Source of the DNA: Amycolatopsis nivea
GTDB taxonomy: Bacteria > Actinomycetota > Actinomycetes > Mycobacteriales > Pseudonocardiaceae
Reading direction: 5' to 3'
DNA: 64,000 nucleotides
Assembly: GCF_004522235.1 (NCBI RefSeq)
Contig: NZ_SDLT01000045.1
Coordinates: 1-64,000 of the forward strand
Positions 16,869 to 27,313 of this stretch are shown in pieces. Every line of letters begins with the position of its first letter. Positions within the stretch are counted from its first letter, which is position 1. Under the pieces are notes generated by a model. That model did not search any database. It was not told where the DNA came from and was given only the letters and a program-made list of their open reading frames with translations. Made by a program: the position numbers and the translations under genes.

Positions 16869-17015
16869 GTCCAGTCCGGGTCTGCTGGGCTCGGCTGGGC
16901 GGCGGAGTTCCGGTCAGCGGCACCTGTCCGGCGTGGATTCCCAGCACCAGGCGGCCGCTGCGGACTTTCTGGGAATCACCTCGTGACACGGGCCGGTCAC
17001 GGGTGGTTCACTATG

Positions 17016-17032
17016 TTAGGAAGTTTTCCTAA
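17016..17032. promoter_or_regulatory. Palindromic operator before the chitosanase gene
   Basis: TTAGGAAGTTTTCCTAA is a perfect 7-3-7 inverted repeat. It lies 23 bases before the chitosanase start and overlaps a TATGTT hexamer (17012-17017) that could be a -10 box. As I recall, similar TTAGGAA-type palindromes precede chitosanase and other polysaccharide-hydrolase genes in Streptomyces relatives and are bound by ROK-family repressors such as CsnR. Confidence 0.6.
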
Positions 17033-17055
17033 TGAAGGCTGGAGGTCGCCCGGTC

Positions 17056-17814
17056 ATGTCATCCTCCCGTAGGCGTTTCGCTGTGGTCGGCGCCGCCCTG
17101 GCGCTCGCCGTGCCGCTCGCGGTCAACTCCGCGCACGCGGAAACCGCCGACGCCACCGCCAAGTCCTATACGGCCGCGCAGGTGCTGGCCGGCGTCAAGA
17201 AGAACAGCACGGACGCGAACAAGGTCAACTCCAAACCGCACATCAACACCATGACGCGGGCCAAGAACGTCAACGTCTACCAGGTGGCGAAGGGCGTCTA
17301 CGCCTACGGTTCCGGACTGGCCGTCGACACCGACGGCAGCGACCCCGACCCCGATCCCGACCACCAGGGCACGACGACTTTCAAGGACAGCAACGGAAAG
17401 TCGCTCGGCGCGCACCACGTGCCGTTCTACGTCCTCGGCGACGACTGCTACGACAAGAAGAGCCCCTGCCCGCATTTCTTCTACAAGGAACACGGCATCA
17501 AGGGCCGTCAGTTCGCGCTGATGTTCTACAAGAGCAAGGTGATCGGCGCGATCTTCGGCGACACGCAGACCGCCAACGACCAGGACACTTCGGACAACGA
17601 CTCGCGCGAATTGGGCGAGGCGTCGGTGAAGGCGGCTTCGCTGCTGGGAATGAACAGCAGCGGCACTGACGGCGGCGTCGACAACGGCGTGACCGTGGTG
17701 ATCTTCTCCGGTTCGGACTGGGTCGTGAACGGCACCAACTCCAACCTGAACGCGACCGCTCAGGGCATGGTCACCAAGGCGCTGGACAGCCTTGGTGTGA
17801 GCATGGGTATCTGA
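17056..17814 (+). CDS. Secreted chitosanase, glycoside hydrolase family 75
   Basis: 252 residues with a Sec signal (SSSRRRFAVVGAALALAVP, cleavage after SAHA). The GH75 core is visible: NVYQVAKGVYAYGSGLAVD, HHVPFYVLGD and the active-site region AIFGDTQ followed after an insert by LGEASVKAASLLG, where the Asp and Glu of GH75 enzymes are expected. GH75 enzymes cut chitosan (partly deacetylated chitin) outside the cell. A DPDPDPD run near residue 95 is acidic and may bind calcium or substrate. ATG 17056 is nine bases after GGAGGT; an ATG at 17032 is rejected. The palindrome at 17016 suggests induction by chitosan fragments. Confidence 0.82.
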   Translation: MSSSRRRFAVVGAALALAVPLAVNSAHAETADATAKSYTAAQVLAGVKKNSTDANKVNSKPHINTMTRAKNVNVYQVAKGVYAYGSGLAVDTDGSDPDPDPDHQGTTTFKDSNGKSLGAHHVPFYVLGDDCYDKKSPCPHFFYKEHGIKGRQFALMFYKSKVIGAIFGDTQTANDQDTSDNDSRELGEASVKAASLLGMNSSGTDGGVDNGVTVVIFSGSDWVVNGTNSNLNATAQGMVTKALDSLGVSMGI

Positions 17815-17825
17815 TTTCTCCGCCG

Positions 17826-17861
17826 AACGCGGTCACTGCCGAGGCTGGCAGTGGCCGCGTT
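17826..17861 (+). terminator. Stem-loop after the chitosanase gene
   Basis: AACGCGGTCACTGCC (17826-17840) pairs with GGCAGTGGCCGCGTT (17847-17861) at 14 of 15 positions, the odd one a G-U pair in RNA, around a 6-base loop. It starts 12 bases past the chitosanase stop and is followed by TTGACG, with no long T-run. Confidence 0.75.
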
Positions 17862-17932
17862 TGACGTGTTGTTCTCCGGTTCGGTTGACGGCGAAGTTTG
17901 CGCTGTTCGCCAGTCTCCGGAGAAGATGTCTT

Positions 17933-18835
17933 ATGGCGACCACGACCACCGTCATTGTCGACCAGGACGGCGGTGTCGACGACGCGCTTGCTCTCGTTCT
18001 CCTGGCCCGTGCGCCCGGGGTGGAGATCGTCGGCGTGGGTTCAGTGCACGGCAACGTGTCTTCGGCGGCCGCGGCCGACAACGGCTTGCGAGCGCTCGAG
18101 CTCGCGGGGGATCACTCGACACCGGTCGCGGTAGGAGCTTCTGATCCGCTTGCCCGTCCGCTGCATCTCGCCCATCCCGAAGACCTCCTGGGCAGGGCGG
18201 CGGGTTCGCCGAAGCGGGAGCCCGTACGGGAGGAAACCGCCGCTGAGCAACTGGTGCGTCTCGCCCGGGAGAGCCCCGGCCGGGTCGATCTTCTGACACT
18301 CGGCCCGCTCACCAATGTCGCGCTCGCTCTGCAGGCTGAACCCGAGTTGCCCCGGTTGGTCCGGCGCATGGTGTCGATGGCTGGCGCATTCGAGGTGACG
18401 GGCAATATCAGCGAGTGCGCGGAAAGCAATGTGTGGCACGACCCGGAGGCAGCGGCCCAGGTCGCGGCGGCTGGGTTCGACCTGACGCTGGTCCCTCTAG
18501 ATGTGACCCGAAAAGCCACCGTCACCCGGCTATGGCTCGAACGCCTCGCTGCCGATCAGGACCGGCTGTGGGGGCGGATGGCGGCGATGCTCCTTGCCCT
18601 GCCGGGAAAGTTACCGGCTTTTCCGCTGCATGATCCCTTGGCCGCCGCGATCCTGCTCGACCCGTCGATCGCCAGGTTCCGCCACGCGTCGGTCACCGTC
18701 GACGTCGGGGAGCGGCGTGGGCAGACTCGAGCTGGGGAGGCGTCGCCCGGGGTGAACACGGCTGTCGTCGTTGCCGCTGATGCCAGCGCCCTGCTTGCAC
18801 AGTTGACCCGCACTTTGCTGCCTGGTCGGCGCTAG
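17933..18835 (+). CDS. Inosine-uridine preferring nucleoside hydrolase family protein
   Basis: 300 residues. The family's calcium-binding signature DxDxxxDD appears as VDQDGGVDDALAL at residues about 9-21, with DLLTLGPLTNVALAL and the late FPLHDPLAAA containing the second conserved Asp. These enzymes split nucleosides into base and ribose for salvage. GGAG lies 9 bases before ATG 17933. The next gene starts 11 bases after its stop, so the two likely form an operon. Confidence 0.87.
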   Translation: MATTTTVIVDQDGGVDDALALVLLARAPGVEIVGVGSVHGNVSSAAAADNGLRALELAGDHSTPVAVGASDPLARPLHLAHPEDLLGRAAGSPKREPVREETAAEQLVRLARESPGRVDLLTLGPLTNVALALQAEPELPRLVRRMVSMAGAFEVTGNISECAESNVWHDPEAAAQVAAAGFDLTLVPLDVTRKATVTRLWLERLAADQDRLWGRMAAMLLALPGKLPAFPLHDPLAAAILLDPSIARFRHASVTVDVGERRGQTRAGEASPGVNTAVVVAADASALLAQLTRTLLPGRR

Positions 18836-18846
18836 GAGAGTGTCTT

Positions 18847-19329
18847 GTGGAAATTTCTTTCTCGCCGAGTCCCGTCTACACGCCTGCTGGGCGAGAACAT
18901 GCCCATGCTGAAGGCTTGGCTGCCATTTCCCGACACGATTTGCAGTGGTATTTCTTCCTCGGCCAGCTTTCGATCTCCCATGCCGGAATCGGGATCGGGC
19001 CTCCGTGGGGATGGGTGCCGTTGTTCGACGCCATGTTCTGCGTGCGGAACGTGATGGCCGTCGCCCGGACAGGAAGCGGAACCTGGACGATCGACTTCAC
19101 CGAGAACGCCGAACTCATCGTTTTCGACTTCGATCGAGGTTCCCTCCTGGTCACTCCGACCTATCTGGATGCCGTAGTGCATTGCTCCGCCGACGAATTC
19201 GTGGCCGCTGGGACCGGCTTCATCACGGGAGAACTGCGCCGGGTGCTGGCCGAGTACCCCTCGCTGGCCCGCAACCAAGCTGCTCGGACGCTGGCGCGGG
19301 ACGTGGGGCTGGAGCTCCCCGCCGGGTAG
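18847..19329 (+). CDS. Unknown conserved-looking protein, 160 aa
   Basis: GTG start at 18847 with AGGAG about 9 bases upstream, 11 bases after the nucleoside hydrolase. I do not recognise the family. The product is soluble, rich in aromatic residues (DLQWYFFLGQ, PPWGWVPLFDAMFCVRN) and alternates strands (TWTIDFTENAELIVFDFDRG), ending in a helical region (GELRRVLAEYPSLARN). The shape resembles small bacterial immunity or SUKH-like proteins, but this is a guess. Confidence 0.6.
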   Translation: MEISFSPSPVYTPAGREHAHAEGLAAISRHDLQWYFFLGQLSISHAGIGIGPPWGWVPLFDAMFCVRNVMAVARTGSGTWTIDFTENAELIVFDFDRGSLLVTPTYLDAVVHCSADEFVAAGTGFITGELRRVLAEYPSLARNQAARTLARDVGLELPAG

Positions 19330-19365
19330 TGCGGCTTCCCGGCTGCCCCTTTGTGTCGCGGAACA

Positions 19366-19427
19366 ATCTTCTTTGGCGCGTCCCACAATCGCAAGACAAT
19401 TTCCCTGGAAAACGCGCCAGTGAAGAT
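19366..19427. repeat. Long-loop inverted repeat upstream of dnaK
   Basis: ATCTTCTTTGGCGCGT (19366-19381) and ACGCGCCAGTGAAGAT (19412-19427) pair at 14 of 16 positions around 30 bases. It lies in the 205-base gap before dnaK and 10 bases ahead of the likely -35 box. It could be the terminator of the unknown gene that ends at 19329, or an operator pair for the chaperone operon. It does not match CIRCE or the HspR (HAIR) site. Confidence 0.45.
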
Positions 19428-19436
19428 CATCCCGTG

Positions 19437-19466
19437 TTGACGCCCCCTTTTCTTCTCCAGTACACC
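19437..19466 (+). promoter_or_regulatory. Candidate promoter of the chaperone operon
   Basis: TTGACG (19437-19442) and TACACC (19461-19466) are separated by 18 bases, about 70 bases before the dnaK start. The -10 match is weak. GGAAAGGAAC just before the GTG provides the ribosome binding site. Confidence 0.3.
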
Positions 19467-19534
19467 AGACCTCGGACTCGCCCTGTCCGGAGGTATTCGG
19501 GCAGGAGAAGAAAATCCCGGAAAGGAACGGCGTC

Positions 19535-21409
19535 GTGGCGAAAGCGGTGGGCATCGACCTGGGGACGACCAACTCGGTCATCGCGGTGCTGGAGGGCGGT
19601 CAGCCCGCGGTGATCGCCAATGCGGACGGGGCTCGGACGACCCCGTCGGTGGTCGCGTACACCGATTCGGGCGAGCGGCTGGTCGGGCAGCTCGCGCGGC
19701 GGCAGGCGATCATGAATCCGAAGGGCACGATCTCGTCGGCGAAGCGGTTCATCGGCCGCCGGTTCGACGAGGTGGCCAGTGAGATCGACGCGGTGTCCTA
19801 CGACGTCGTGCCGGGGCCGGACGACGCGGTGCGGTTCGACGTGCACGGCAAGAAATACGCGCCGGAGGAGGTTTCGGCGCTCGTGTTGCGCAAGCTGGTG
19901 GACGACGCGTCGAAGTTCCTGGGCGAGAAGGTCACCGAGGCGGTCATCACGGTGCCGGCGTATTTCAACGACGCGCAGCGGCAGGCGACGAAGGACGCGG
20001 GCCGGATCGCGGGGCTCGAGGTGTTGCGGATCATCAACGAGCCGACCGCGGCGGCACTGGCTTACGGGCTCGACAAGAAGCAGCACGAGACGGTGCTGGT
20101 GTTCGACCTCGGCGGCGGCACGTTCGACGTCAGCGTGCTGGACATCGGCGACGGCGTCGTGGAAGTGCGCTCGACCGCGGGCGACACGCATCTGGGCGGC
20201 GACGACTTCGACCGCCGGGTCGTCGACCATCTCGCGGACCAGTTCGAGCAGGAGAACGGCATCGACCTGCGGGCGGATCCGCAAGCGCTGCAACGGTTGT
20301 TCGAGGCCGCGTCCAAGGCGAAGGAGGAGCTGTCCTCGGTCACGCAGACCACGATCAACCTGCCGTTCATCACCGCGGACGCGTCGGGGCCGAAGCATTT
20401 GAACACGACGTTGATGCGCTCCACTTTCGACCAGATCACCTCCGACCTCGTCGAGCGCTGCAAGGTGCCGGTGGAGCGGGCGCTGGCCGACGCCAAGCTC
20501 ACCGCGAACGACATCGACGAGGTCATCCTGGTCGGCGGTTCGACGCGGATTCCGGCGGTGCAGGCGCTGGTGCGGCGCATGACCGGCGGCAAAGACCCGA
20601 ACATGACGGTCAATCCGGACGAGGTCGTCGCCCTCGGCGCGGCGGTCCAGGCGGCCATCATCAAGGGCGAGGCCAAGGACGTCCTGCTCCTGGACGTCAC
20701 CCCGCTTTCCCTCGGCATCGAGACGATGGGCGGCGTGATGACGAAGGTCATCGACCGCAACACCACGATCCCGGCCCGGCGCAAGGAAACCTTCTCCACC
20801 GCCGAGGACAATCAGTCCGCAGTGGACATCGTGGTCCTGCAGGGCGAACGCGAGAAGGCGGCGGACAACCGGGTGCTCGGCCGGTTCCGGCTCGAGAACA
20901 TCCCGCCCGCCCCGCGCGGCGTGCCGCAGATCGAGGTCACCTACGACATCGACGCCAACGGCATCCTCAACGTCTCGGCCAAGGACACCAACTCCGGCCG
21001 GGAACAAACCATCACCATCTCCGAAAGCTCCAATTTGGACTCCGCGGACGTCGACCGCATGGTCGCCGACGCCGAGGCGCACCGGGCCGAGGACGCCAAG
21101 CTGCGCGAGATCGTCGACGCCCGCAACACCCTCGACAGCGCCGTTTACCAGGTGGAGAAAAGTGTCTCCGAGCTGGGCGAAGCGGTGCCGGTCAACGAGA
21201 AGGCCCGCGCGGAGAACCTTGCCGTGGACGCCCGGGACCTCCTCAAGCAGGACGAGCCGAGCCTGGCGAAGCTGCGGTCGATGACCTCGGAACTCCAGCA
21301 GTTGTTCCACGGTCTGTCCGCGGTCGCGTCCACCGCGGGCGACGCGCCCGGTGCGCAATCCCCAGACGACGGCGACGACGTGGTCGACGCCGAATTCACC
21401 ACCTCCTGA
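19535..21409 (+). CDS. dnaK: Chaperone protein DnaK (Hsp70)
   Basis: 624 residues, full length. The ATPase domain opens with VGIDLGTTNSVIAVLEGG (residues 5-22) and holds INEPTAAALAYGLD, FDLGGGTFDVSVLD and VGGSTRIPAVQ; the substrate-binding domain follows the linker DVLLLDVTPLSLGIETMGG. The C-terminus DDVVDAEFTTS keeps the usual acidic tail. GTG start with GGAAAGGA upstream. First gene of dnaK-grpE-cbpA-cbpM-clpB-pucR. DnaK refolds proteins with DnaJ and GrpE; here all partners plus ClpB are encoded together. The J-protein lacks zinc fingers, and no HspR gene follows, so this may be a second, specialised copy in the genome. Confidence 0.97.
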   Translation: MAKAVGIDLGTTNSVIAVLEGGQPAVIANADGARTTPSVVAYTDSGERLVGQLARRQAIMNPKGTISSAKRFIGRRFDEVASEIDAVSYDVVPGPDDAVRFDVHGKKYAPEEVSALVLRKLVDDASKFLGEKVTEAVITVPAYFNDAQRQATKDAGRIAGLEVLRIINEPTAAALAYGLDKKQHETVLVFDLGGGTFDVSVLDIGDGVVEVRSTAGDTHLGGDDFDRRVVDHLADQFEQENGIDLRADPQALQRLFEAASKAKEELSSVTQTTINLPFITADASGPKHLNTTLMRSTFDQITSDLVERCKVPVERALADAKLTANDIDEVILVGGSTRIPAVQALVRRMTGGKDPNMTVNPDEVVALGAAVQAAIIKGEAKDVLLLDVTPLSLGIETMGGVMTKVIDRNTTIPARRKETFSTAEDNQSAVDIVVLQGEREKAADNRVLGRFRLENIPPAPRGVPQIEVTYDIDANGILNVSAKDTNSGREQTITISESSNLDSADVDRMVADAEAHRAEDAKLREIVDARNTLDSAVYQVEKSVSELGEAVPVNEKARAENLAVDARDLLKQDEPSLAKLRSMTSELQQLFHGLSAVASTAGDAPGAQSPDDGDDVVDAEFTTS

Positions 21410-21414
21410 CCGCC

Positions 21415-21897
21415 ATGGAGAACCAGCGGCAAGACGCCGCGGAATCGGAAAGCAGCACCGAACTCCAGGCCAGAGTCGCCGAGTTGGAGAACAACTGGCG
21501 CACCGCGCTGGCCGATCTGGACAACCTCCGCAAGCGCACTGTGCGGGACACCGTGCAGGTGCGGCAGCAGGAACGCAAGCGGGCCGCCAAAGAACTCCTG
21601 ACCGTGCTGGACAGCTTGGACCTGGCCATCGGGCACGCCGAGGCGGACCCCGCAACCATCGTTGCCGGGGTGCAAGCGGTGCGTGCGCAGGCTGACCTGG
21701 CGATGTCCAACCTCGGGTTCCCGCGGCACGCGGACGACCAGGGGGAACCGTTCGACCCGCAGGTGCACGAGGCGGTGTCGGTCGTTCCGGCGGTGGGCGT
21801 CGAGCCGGGCACGGTGGTCCAGGTCGTGCGCCCCGGCTACGGCGACGCCGAGAACCAGTTGCGGCCCGCGGCGGTCGTGGTCGCGAAGGCGGATTGA
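21415..21897 (+). CDS. grpE: Nucleotide exchange factor GrpE
   Basis: 160 residues, a little short for the family. The N-terminal half is a coiled coil (LQARVAELENNWRTALADLD, NLRKRTVRD), and the C-terminal beta domain shows FDPQVHEAVSVVPAV and the ending GYGDAENQLRPAAVVVAK, close to the GrpE signature. It swaps ADP for ATP on DnaK. It begins 5 bases after dnaK, and its TGA overlaps the ATG of the next gene. Confidence 0.93.
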   Translation: MENQRQDAAESESSTELQARVAELENNWRTALADLDNLRKRTVRDTVQVRQQERKRAAKELLTVLDSLDLAIGHAEADPATIVAGVQAVRAQADLAMSNLGFPRHADDQGEPFDPQVHEAVSVVPAVGVEPGTVVQVVRPGYGDAENQLRPAAVVVAKAD

Positions 21898-22829
21898 TGA
21901 GCGACAGCGAGGACTTCTACGAACTGCTCGGCGTCTCCCGGACAGCCAGCCAGGACGAGATTCAGAAGGCGTACCGCAAACTCGCCCGCAAGTACCACCC
22001 GGACGTCAACAAGGACCCGGGTGCGGAGGAGAAGTTCAAAGCCGTCTCCGAGGCGTACGACGTGCTTTCCGAACCGGAGAAACGCAAGCGCTACGACGCG
22101 TTCGGCAAGGACTTCCGGCAGGTTCCCCCGGACATGGACCCGGACACCTACGCGCGCGCCAAGGCGGGCGGCGGTTTCCAAGGCGGCTTCCAGAGCAGCG
22201 GTTTCCAGAGCGCCGAAGGAGTCAACTTCGAGGACCTCTTCGGCGGCATGTTCGGCGGCTTCCAAGGCCGTCAGCGCGGCCCGATCCCCGGCGCCGACCA
22301 GGAAGCTGGCGTCGAGATCCGCCTGGACGAGGCCTTCCACGGCGGACGGCGGTCGTTCACCCTCGACGGCCCGGAGGGTTCGCGCACGGTCGACGTCAAC
22401 ATCCCGGCCGGAGTGACCGACGGCAAACGCATCCGGCTGGCCGGGCAAGGCGGCTACGGCAGCGGCGAAGGCGCGCCGCGCGGCGACCTGTACCTGGTGG
22501 TGCATCTGGTGCACGACAAGCGCTACCGGGTAGAAGGCCGGGACGTGACCGTCGATCTTCCTTTGCTGCCCTCGGAAGCGGCGCTGGGCGCGACCGTCGC
22601 CATGGACCTTCCCGGCGGCGGCGAAGCGAAACTGAAAATCGCGGCGGGAACGTCCAGCGGACGAAAGCTGCGGTTGCGCGGCCGCGGCATCCCGAACAAC
22701 CGGGGCAACCCCGGCGATCTGTACGCCGCAGTCAAGATCGTCGTCCCCCAGCACCTGACCGACGAGCAGCGGAAGCTCTACGAGGAGCTGGCCGCCGCCA
22801 CCGACGACAACCCGAGGAGGCCGGGATGA
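21897..22829 (+). CDS. cbpA: J-domain co-chaperone, CbpA/DnaJ type without zinc finger
   Basis: 310 residues. The J domain spans 6-70 with HPD at 34-36 (RKYHPDVNKDPG). A Gly/Phe-rich stretch follows (GGGFQGGFQSSGFQSAEG), then the two C-terminal beta domains (LDEAFHGGRRSFTLDGPEGS, GRKLRLRGRGIPN). The four CxxCxGxG repeats of classical DnaJ are absent, so it is the CbpA/type II kind. This fits the CbpM-like gene that follows. TGATG coupling to grpE and ATGA overlap with cbpM. It delivers clients to DnaK and triggers its ATPase. Confidence 0.92.
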   Translation: MSDSEDFYELLGVSRTASQDEIQKAYRKLARKYHPDVNKDPGAEEKFKAVSEAYDVLSEPEKRKRYDAFGKDFRQVPPDMDPDTYARAKAGGGFQGGFQSSGFQSAEGVNFEDLFGGMFGGFQGRQRGPIPGADQEAGVEIRLDEAFHGGRRSFTLDGPEGSRTVDVNIPAGVTDGKRIRLAGQGGYGSGEGAPRGDLYLVVHLVHDKRYRVEGRDVTVDLPLLPSEAALGATVAMDLPGGGEAKLKIAAGTSSGRKLRLRGRGIPNNRGNPGDLYAAVKIVVPQHLTDEQRKLYEELAAATDDNPRRPG

Positions 22830-23137
22830 CCTACGCGCTCGTGCGCCGCAGCCCCGGCGCGGCGCATCTGGACCTGCCGACGTTCGCTCACGCGACCGGC
22901 CTGCATCCGGAGCTGGTCCGCCGGTTCACCGTGCTGGGCCTGCTGGAACCGGTCGAGGACGCGCGCGGCGAATGGTGGTTCCCGGTCGCGCAGGTGTCCG
23001 CGGCGGCCCGGATTCAGCGGCTGCGCGCCGGGTTCTCGCTGAACTACGCCGCGGTCGGCCTGGTCGCCGATCTGCTCGACCGCATCGCGGACCTCGAAGC
23101 GGACCTCCGTACCCGATCCCGACGCAGCGGAGACTGA
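22826..23137 (+). CDS. cbpM: CbpM-like chaperone modulator (MerR-like helix-turn-helix)
   Basis: 103 residues. The pattern (FAHATGLHPELVRRFTVLGL, LEPVEDARGEWWFP, AARIQRLRAGFSLNYAAVGL, VADLLDRIADLEADLR) is a MerR-like winged helix followed by a short coiled coil, as in CbpM, which binds and inhibits the J domain of CbpA. HspR is also MerR-like and occupies a similar place in Streptomyces dnaK operons. The match here is closer to CbpM because the arm after the helix-turn-helix is reduced and the partner is CbpA-like; a DNA-binding role cannot be ruled out. ATGA overlap with cbpA. Confidence 0.7.
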   Translation: MTYALVRRSPGAAHLDLPTFAHATGLHPELVRRFTVLGLLEPVEDARGEWWFPVAQVSAAARIQRLRAGFSLNYAAVGLVADLLDRIADLEADLRTRSRRSGD

Positions 23138-23139
23138 CC

Positions 23140-25764
<2,625 letters not shown>

Positions 25765-25768
25765 TCCA

Positions 25769-26947
25769 ATGACCGTCGGCGAACTCGTCGCGTGGGTCCG
25801 GCAACGGCTGCCGCGGCTGATCGAGGACATCTGCGCGACGGTGTGCGAGCGGATCGACCTCTACCGCGACGAGAAGATCGTGCCGCGCGCGGACCTGCAC
25901 CGCTCGGTCGCGGTCAACGTGCGGTTCCTGGTCGACGCGCTCGGCGGGATCGAGGACCCGGACCAGGGCGCACCGCAGGAGACCGGCAGCAGGCGCGCGC
26001 ACCAGGGCGCGCCGCTGCCGGAGGTGCTGCAGGTGTACCGGATCGGCACCGCGATGCTGTGGGACCTGCTGGCCGGGCACGCCCGCGAGACCGGCAGCAC
26101 CGACGTGCTGATCGACGCGGCCAGCCTGCTCTGGCAGGTCACCGACGAGCACGCGGTGCACGTGACCGAGGCTTACCGGACGGCGAGCGCGGAGCTTCTC
26201 GTTGCCCAGCAACGGCGTCGCTCCGCGTTGGCCGAGGCGTTGTTCACCGGCCAGCGTCTCTCCGGCGCCGGACCGTGGGAAGCCGGACGGCTGCTCGGCC
26301 TGCCTCCGGACGGCAAACTCGCCGTCGTCGCGGCCGAGACGCGCGGGCTGGCCGAGGAGAGCCTGGTCGGCATCGAACGGCGGCTCGGGCAGCTCGGCAT
26401 CGTGTCGGCGTGGCAGCTCACTCCGGCCTGGCAAGCCGGGCTGGTTTCGTTGCGCGACGAGCAATACCGCGCGGTGCTGACCGTGCTCAACGAAGTGGCG
26501 TTGACCCGCACCGGGGTGAGCCCGCTGTACACGTCGCTCGCCGACACTCCGCGCGCGCTGCACCTGGCGCGGACCGCACTGGCCAGCGGACCGCCCGAAC
26601 GCGTCGAGGTCCGCGCGTTCGATCCCAGCCCGCTGGCCGCGCTGGTCGCCTACGACCCCGACGAGGGCCGTAGGCTCGGCGACCAGGTCTTCGGCCCGGT
26701 CCTGGATTTGCCCGCCGACGAACGAGATCTGCTCCTGGAGACCCTCGAGGCCTACTTCTCCGGCGGCGGCTCTTCCGAACGCGCCGGGCAGATCTTGCAC
26801 TGTCACGCCAACACCGTCCGCTACCGGCTGCGGCGGATCCGGGAACTCACCAACCGGTCGCTCACCGATCCGCGCGACGTGGCCGAACTGGTCACCGCGA
26901 TGCAAGCGCTGCGCGTCGACACTCAAGCCCGCTCTCAAAGGAACTGA
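25769..26947 (+). CDS. PucR/CdaR-type helix-turn-helix regulator
   Basis: 392 residues. The C-terminal domain (LLETLEAYFSGGGSSERAGQ, ILHCHANTVRYRLRRIREL) is the PucR helix-turn-helix; a GGDEF-like CdaR middle region precedes it and the N-terminal 150 residues form a helical sensor region of the RsbR/PucR type. It starts 4 bases after clpB, so it is made from the chaperone operon. PucR proteins usually control purine, amino-acid or glycol metabolism, and none is an established heat-shock regulator to my knowledge. Autoregulation of this operon is inference. Confidence 0.85.
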   Translation: MTVGELVAWVRQRLPRLIEDICATVCERIDLYRDEKIVPRADLHRSVAVNVRFLVDALGGIEDPDQGAPQETGSRRAHQGAPLPEVLQVYRIGTAMLWDLLAGHARETGSTDVLIDAASLLWQVTDEHAVHVTEAYRTASAELLVAQQRRRSALAEALFTGQRLSGAGPWEAGRLLGLPPDGKLAVVAAETRGLAEESLVGIERRLGQLGIVSAWQLTPAWQAGLVSLRDEQYRAVLTVLNEVALTRTGVSPLYTSLADTPRALHLARTALASGPPERVEVRAFDPSPLAALVAYDPDEGRRLGDQVFGPVLDLPADERDLLLETLEAYFSGGGSSERAGQILHCHANTVRYRLRRIRELTNRSLTDPRDVAELVTAMQALRVDTQARSQRN

Positions 26948-26949
26948 CG

Positions 26950-27282
26950 ATGCACCAGATCACCGCGAAAACCCTCGGCACCCCGAGCGGCGGGCTCTTC
27001 GACAACCCGTGGCCGCCGGATTTCCCGGCCGCCGGACAGCGCGTCGCGATCTTTGCCTACGAAGTCACCAGGGTCGACGGCACTGACCAAAACATTCGCA
27101 CGTATCACGTTGGTCCCGCCGAAACCGCCGCGCAGGGACCGATCGGATCGAGCCGCGACGAGCCGCAAGGCGTCACCGTGGCCTGGCGCGGCTGCGGCAC
27201 CGGCACGGTCACGTCGGTGTCGGCGCCGCTGGGCCGCGAACGCACCTGCGAGGTCACGCCGGACGAGCCGGGCCTGCTCTGA
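26950..27282 (+). CDS. Unknown small protein at the end of the chaperone operon
   Basis: 110 residues, starting 2 bases after the PucR gene with AAAGGA upstream, so very likely translated. I do not recognise the family. The product is soluble and probably beta-rich: FDNPWPPDFPAAGQRVAIFA, EVTRVDGTDQNIRTYHVGP, VTVAWRGCGTGTVTSVSAP. It has two cysteines and no signal or membrane helix. Confidence 0.6.
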   Translation: MHQITAKTLGTPSGGLFDNPWPPDFPAAGQRVAIFAYEVTRVDGTDQNIRTYHVGPAETAAQGPIGSSRDEPQGVTVAWRGCGTGTVTSVSAPLGRERTCEVTPDEPGLL

Positions 27283-27313
27283 CCGCCCGGTAACCCGGTT
27301 TCGCGTCAATTCC

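Noticed and set aside
19330..19534. HspR (HAIR) or HrcA (CIRCE) operator before dnaK
   Set aside because: Neither CTTGAGT-N7-ACTCAAG nor TTAGCACTC-N9-GAGTGCTAA could be found by eye; only the unrelated long-loop repeat is there.
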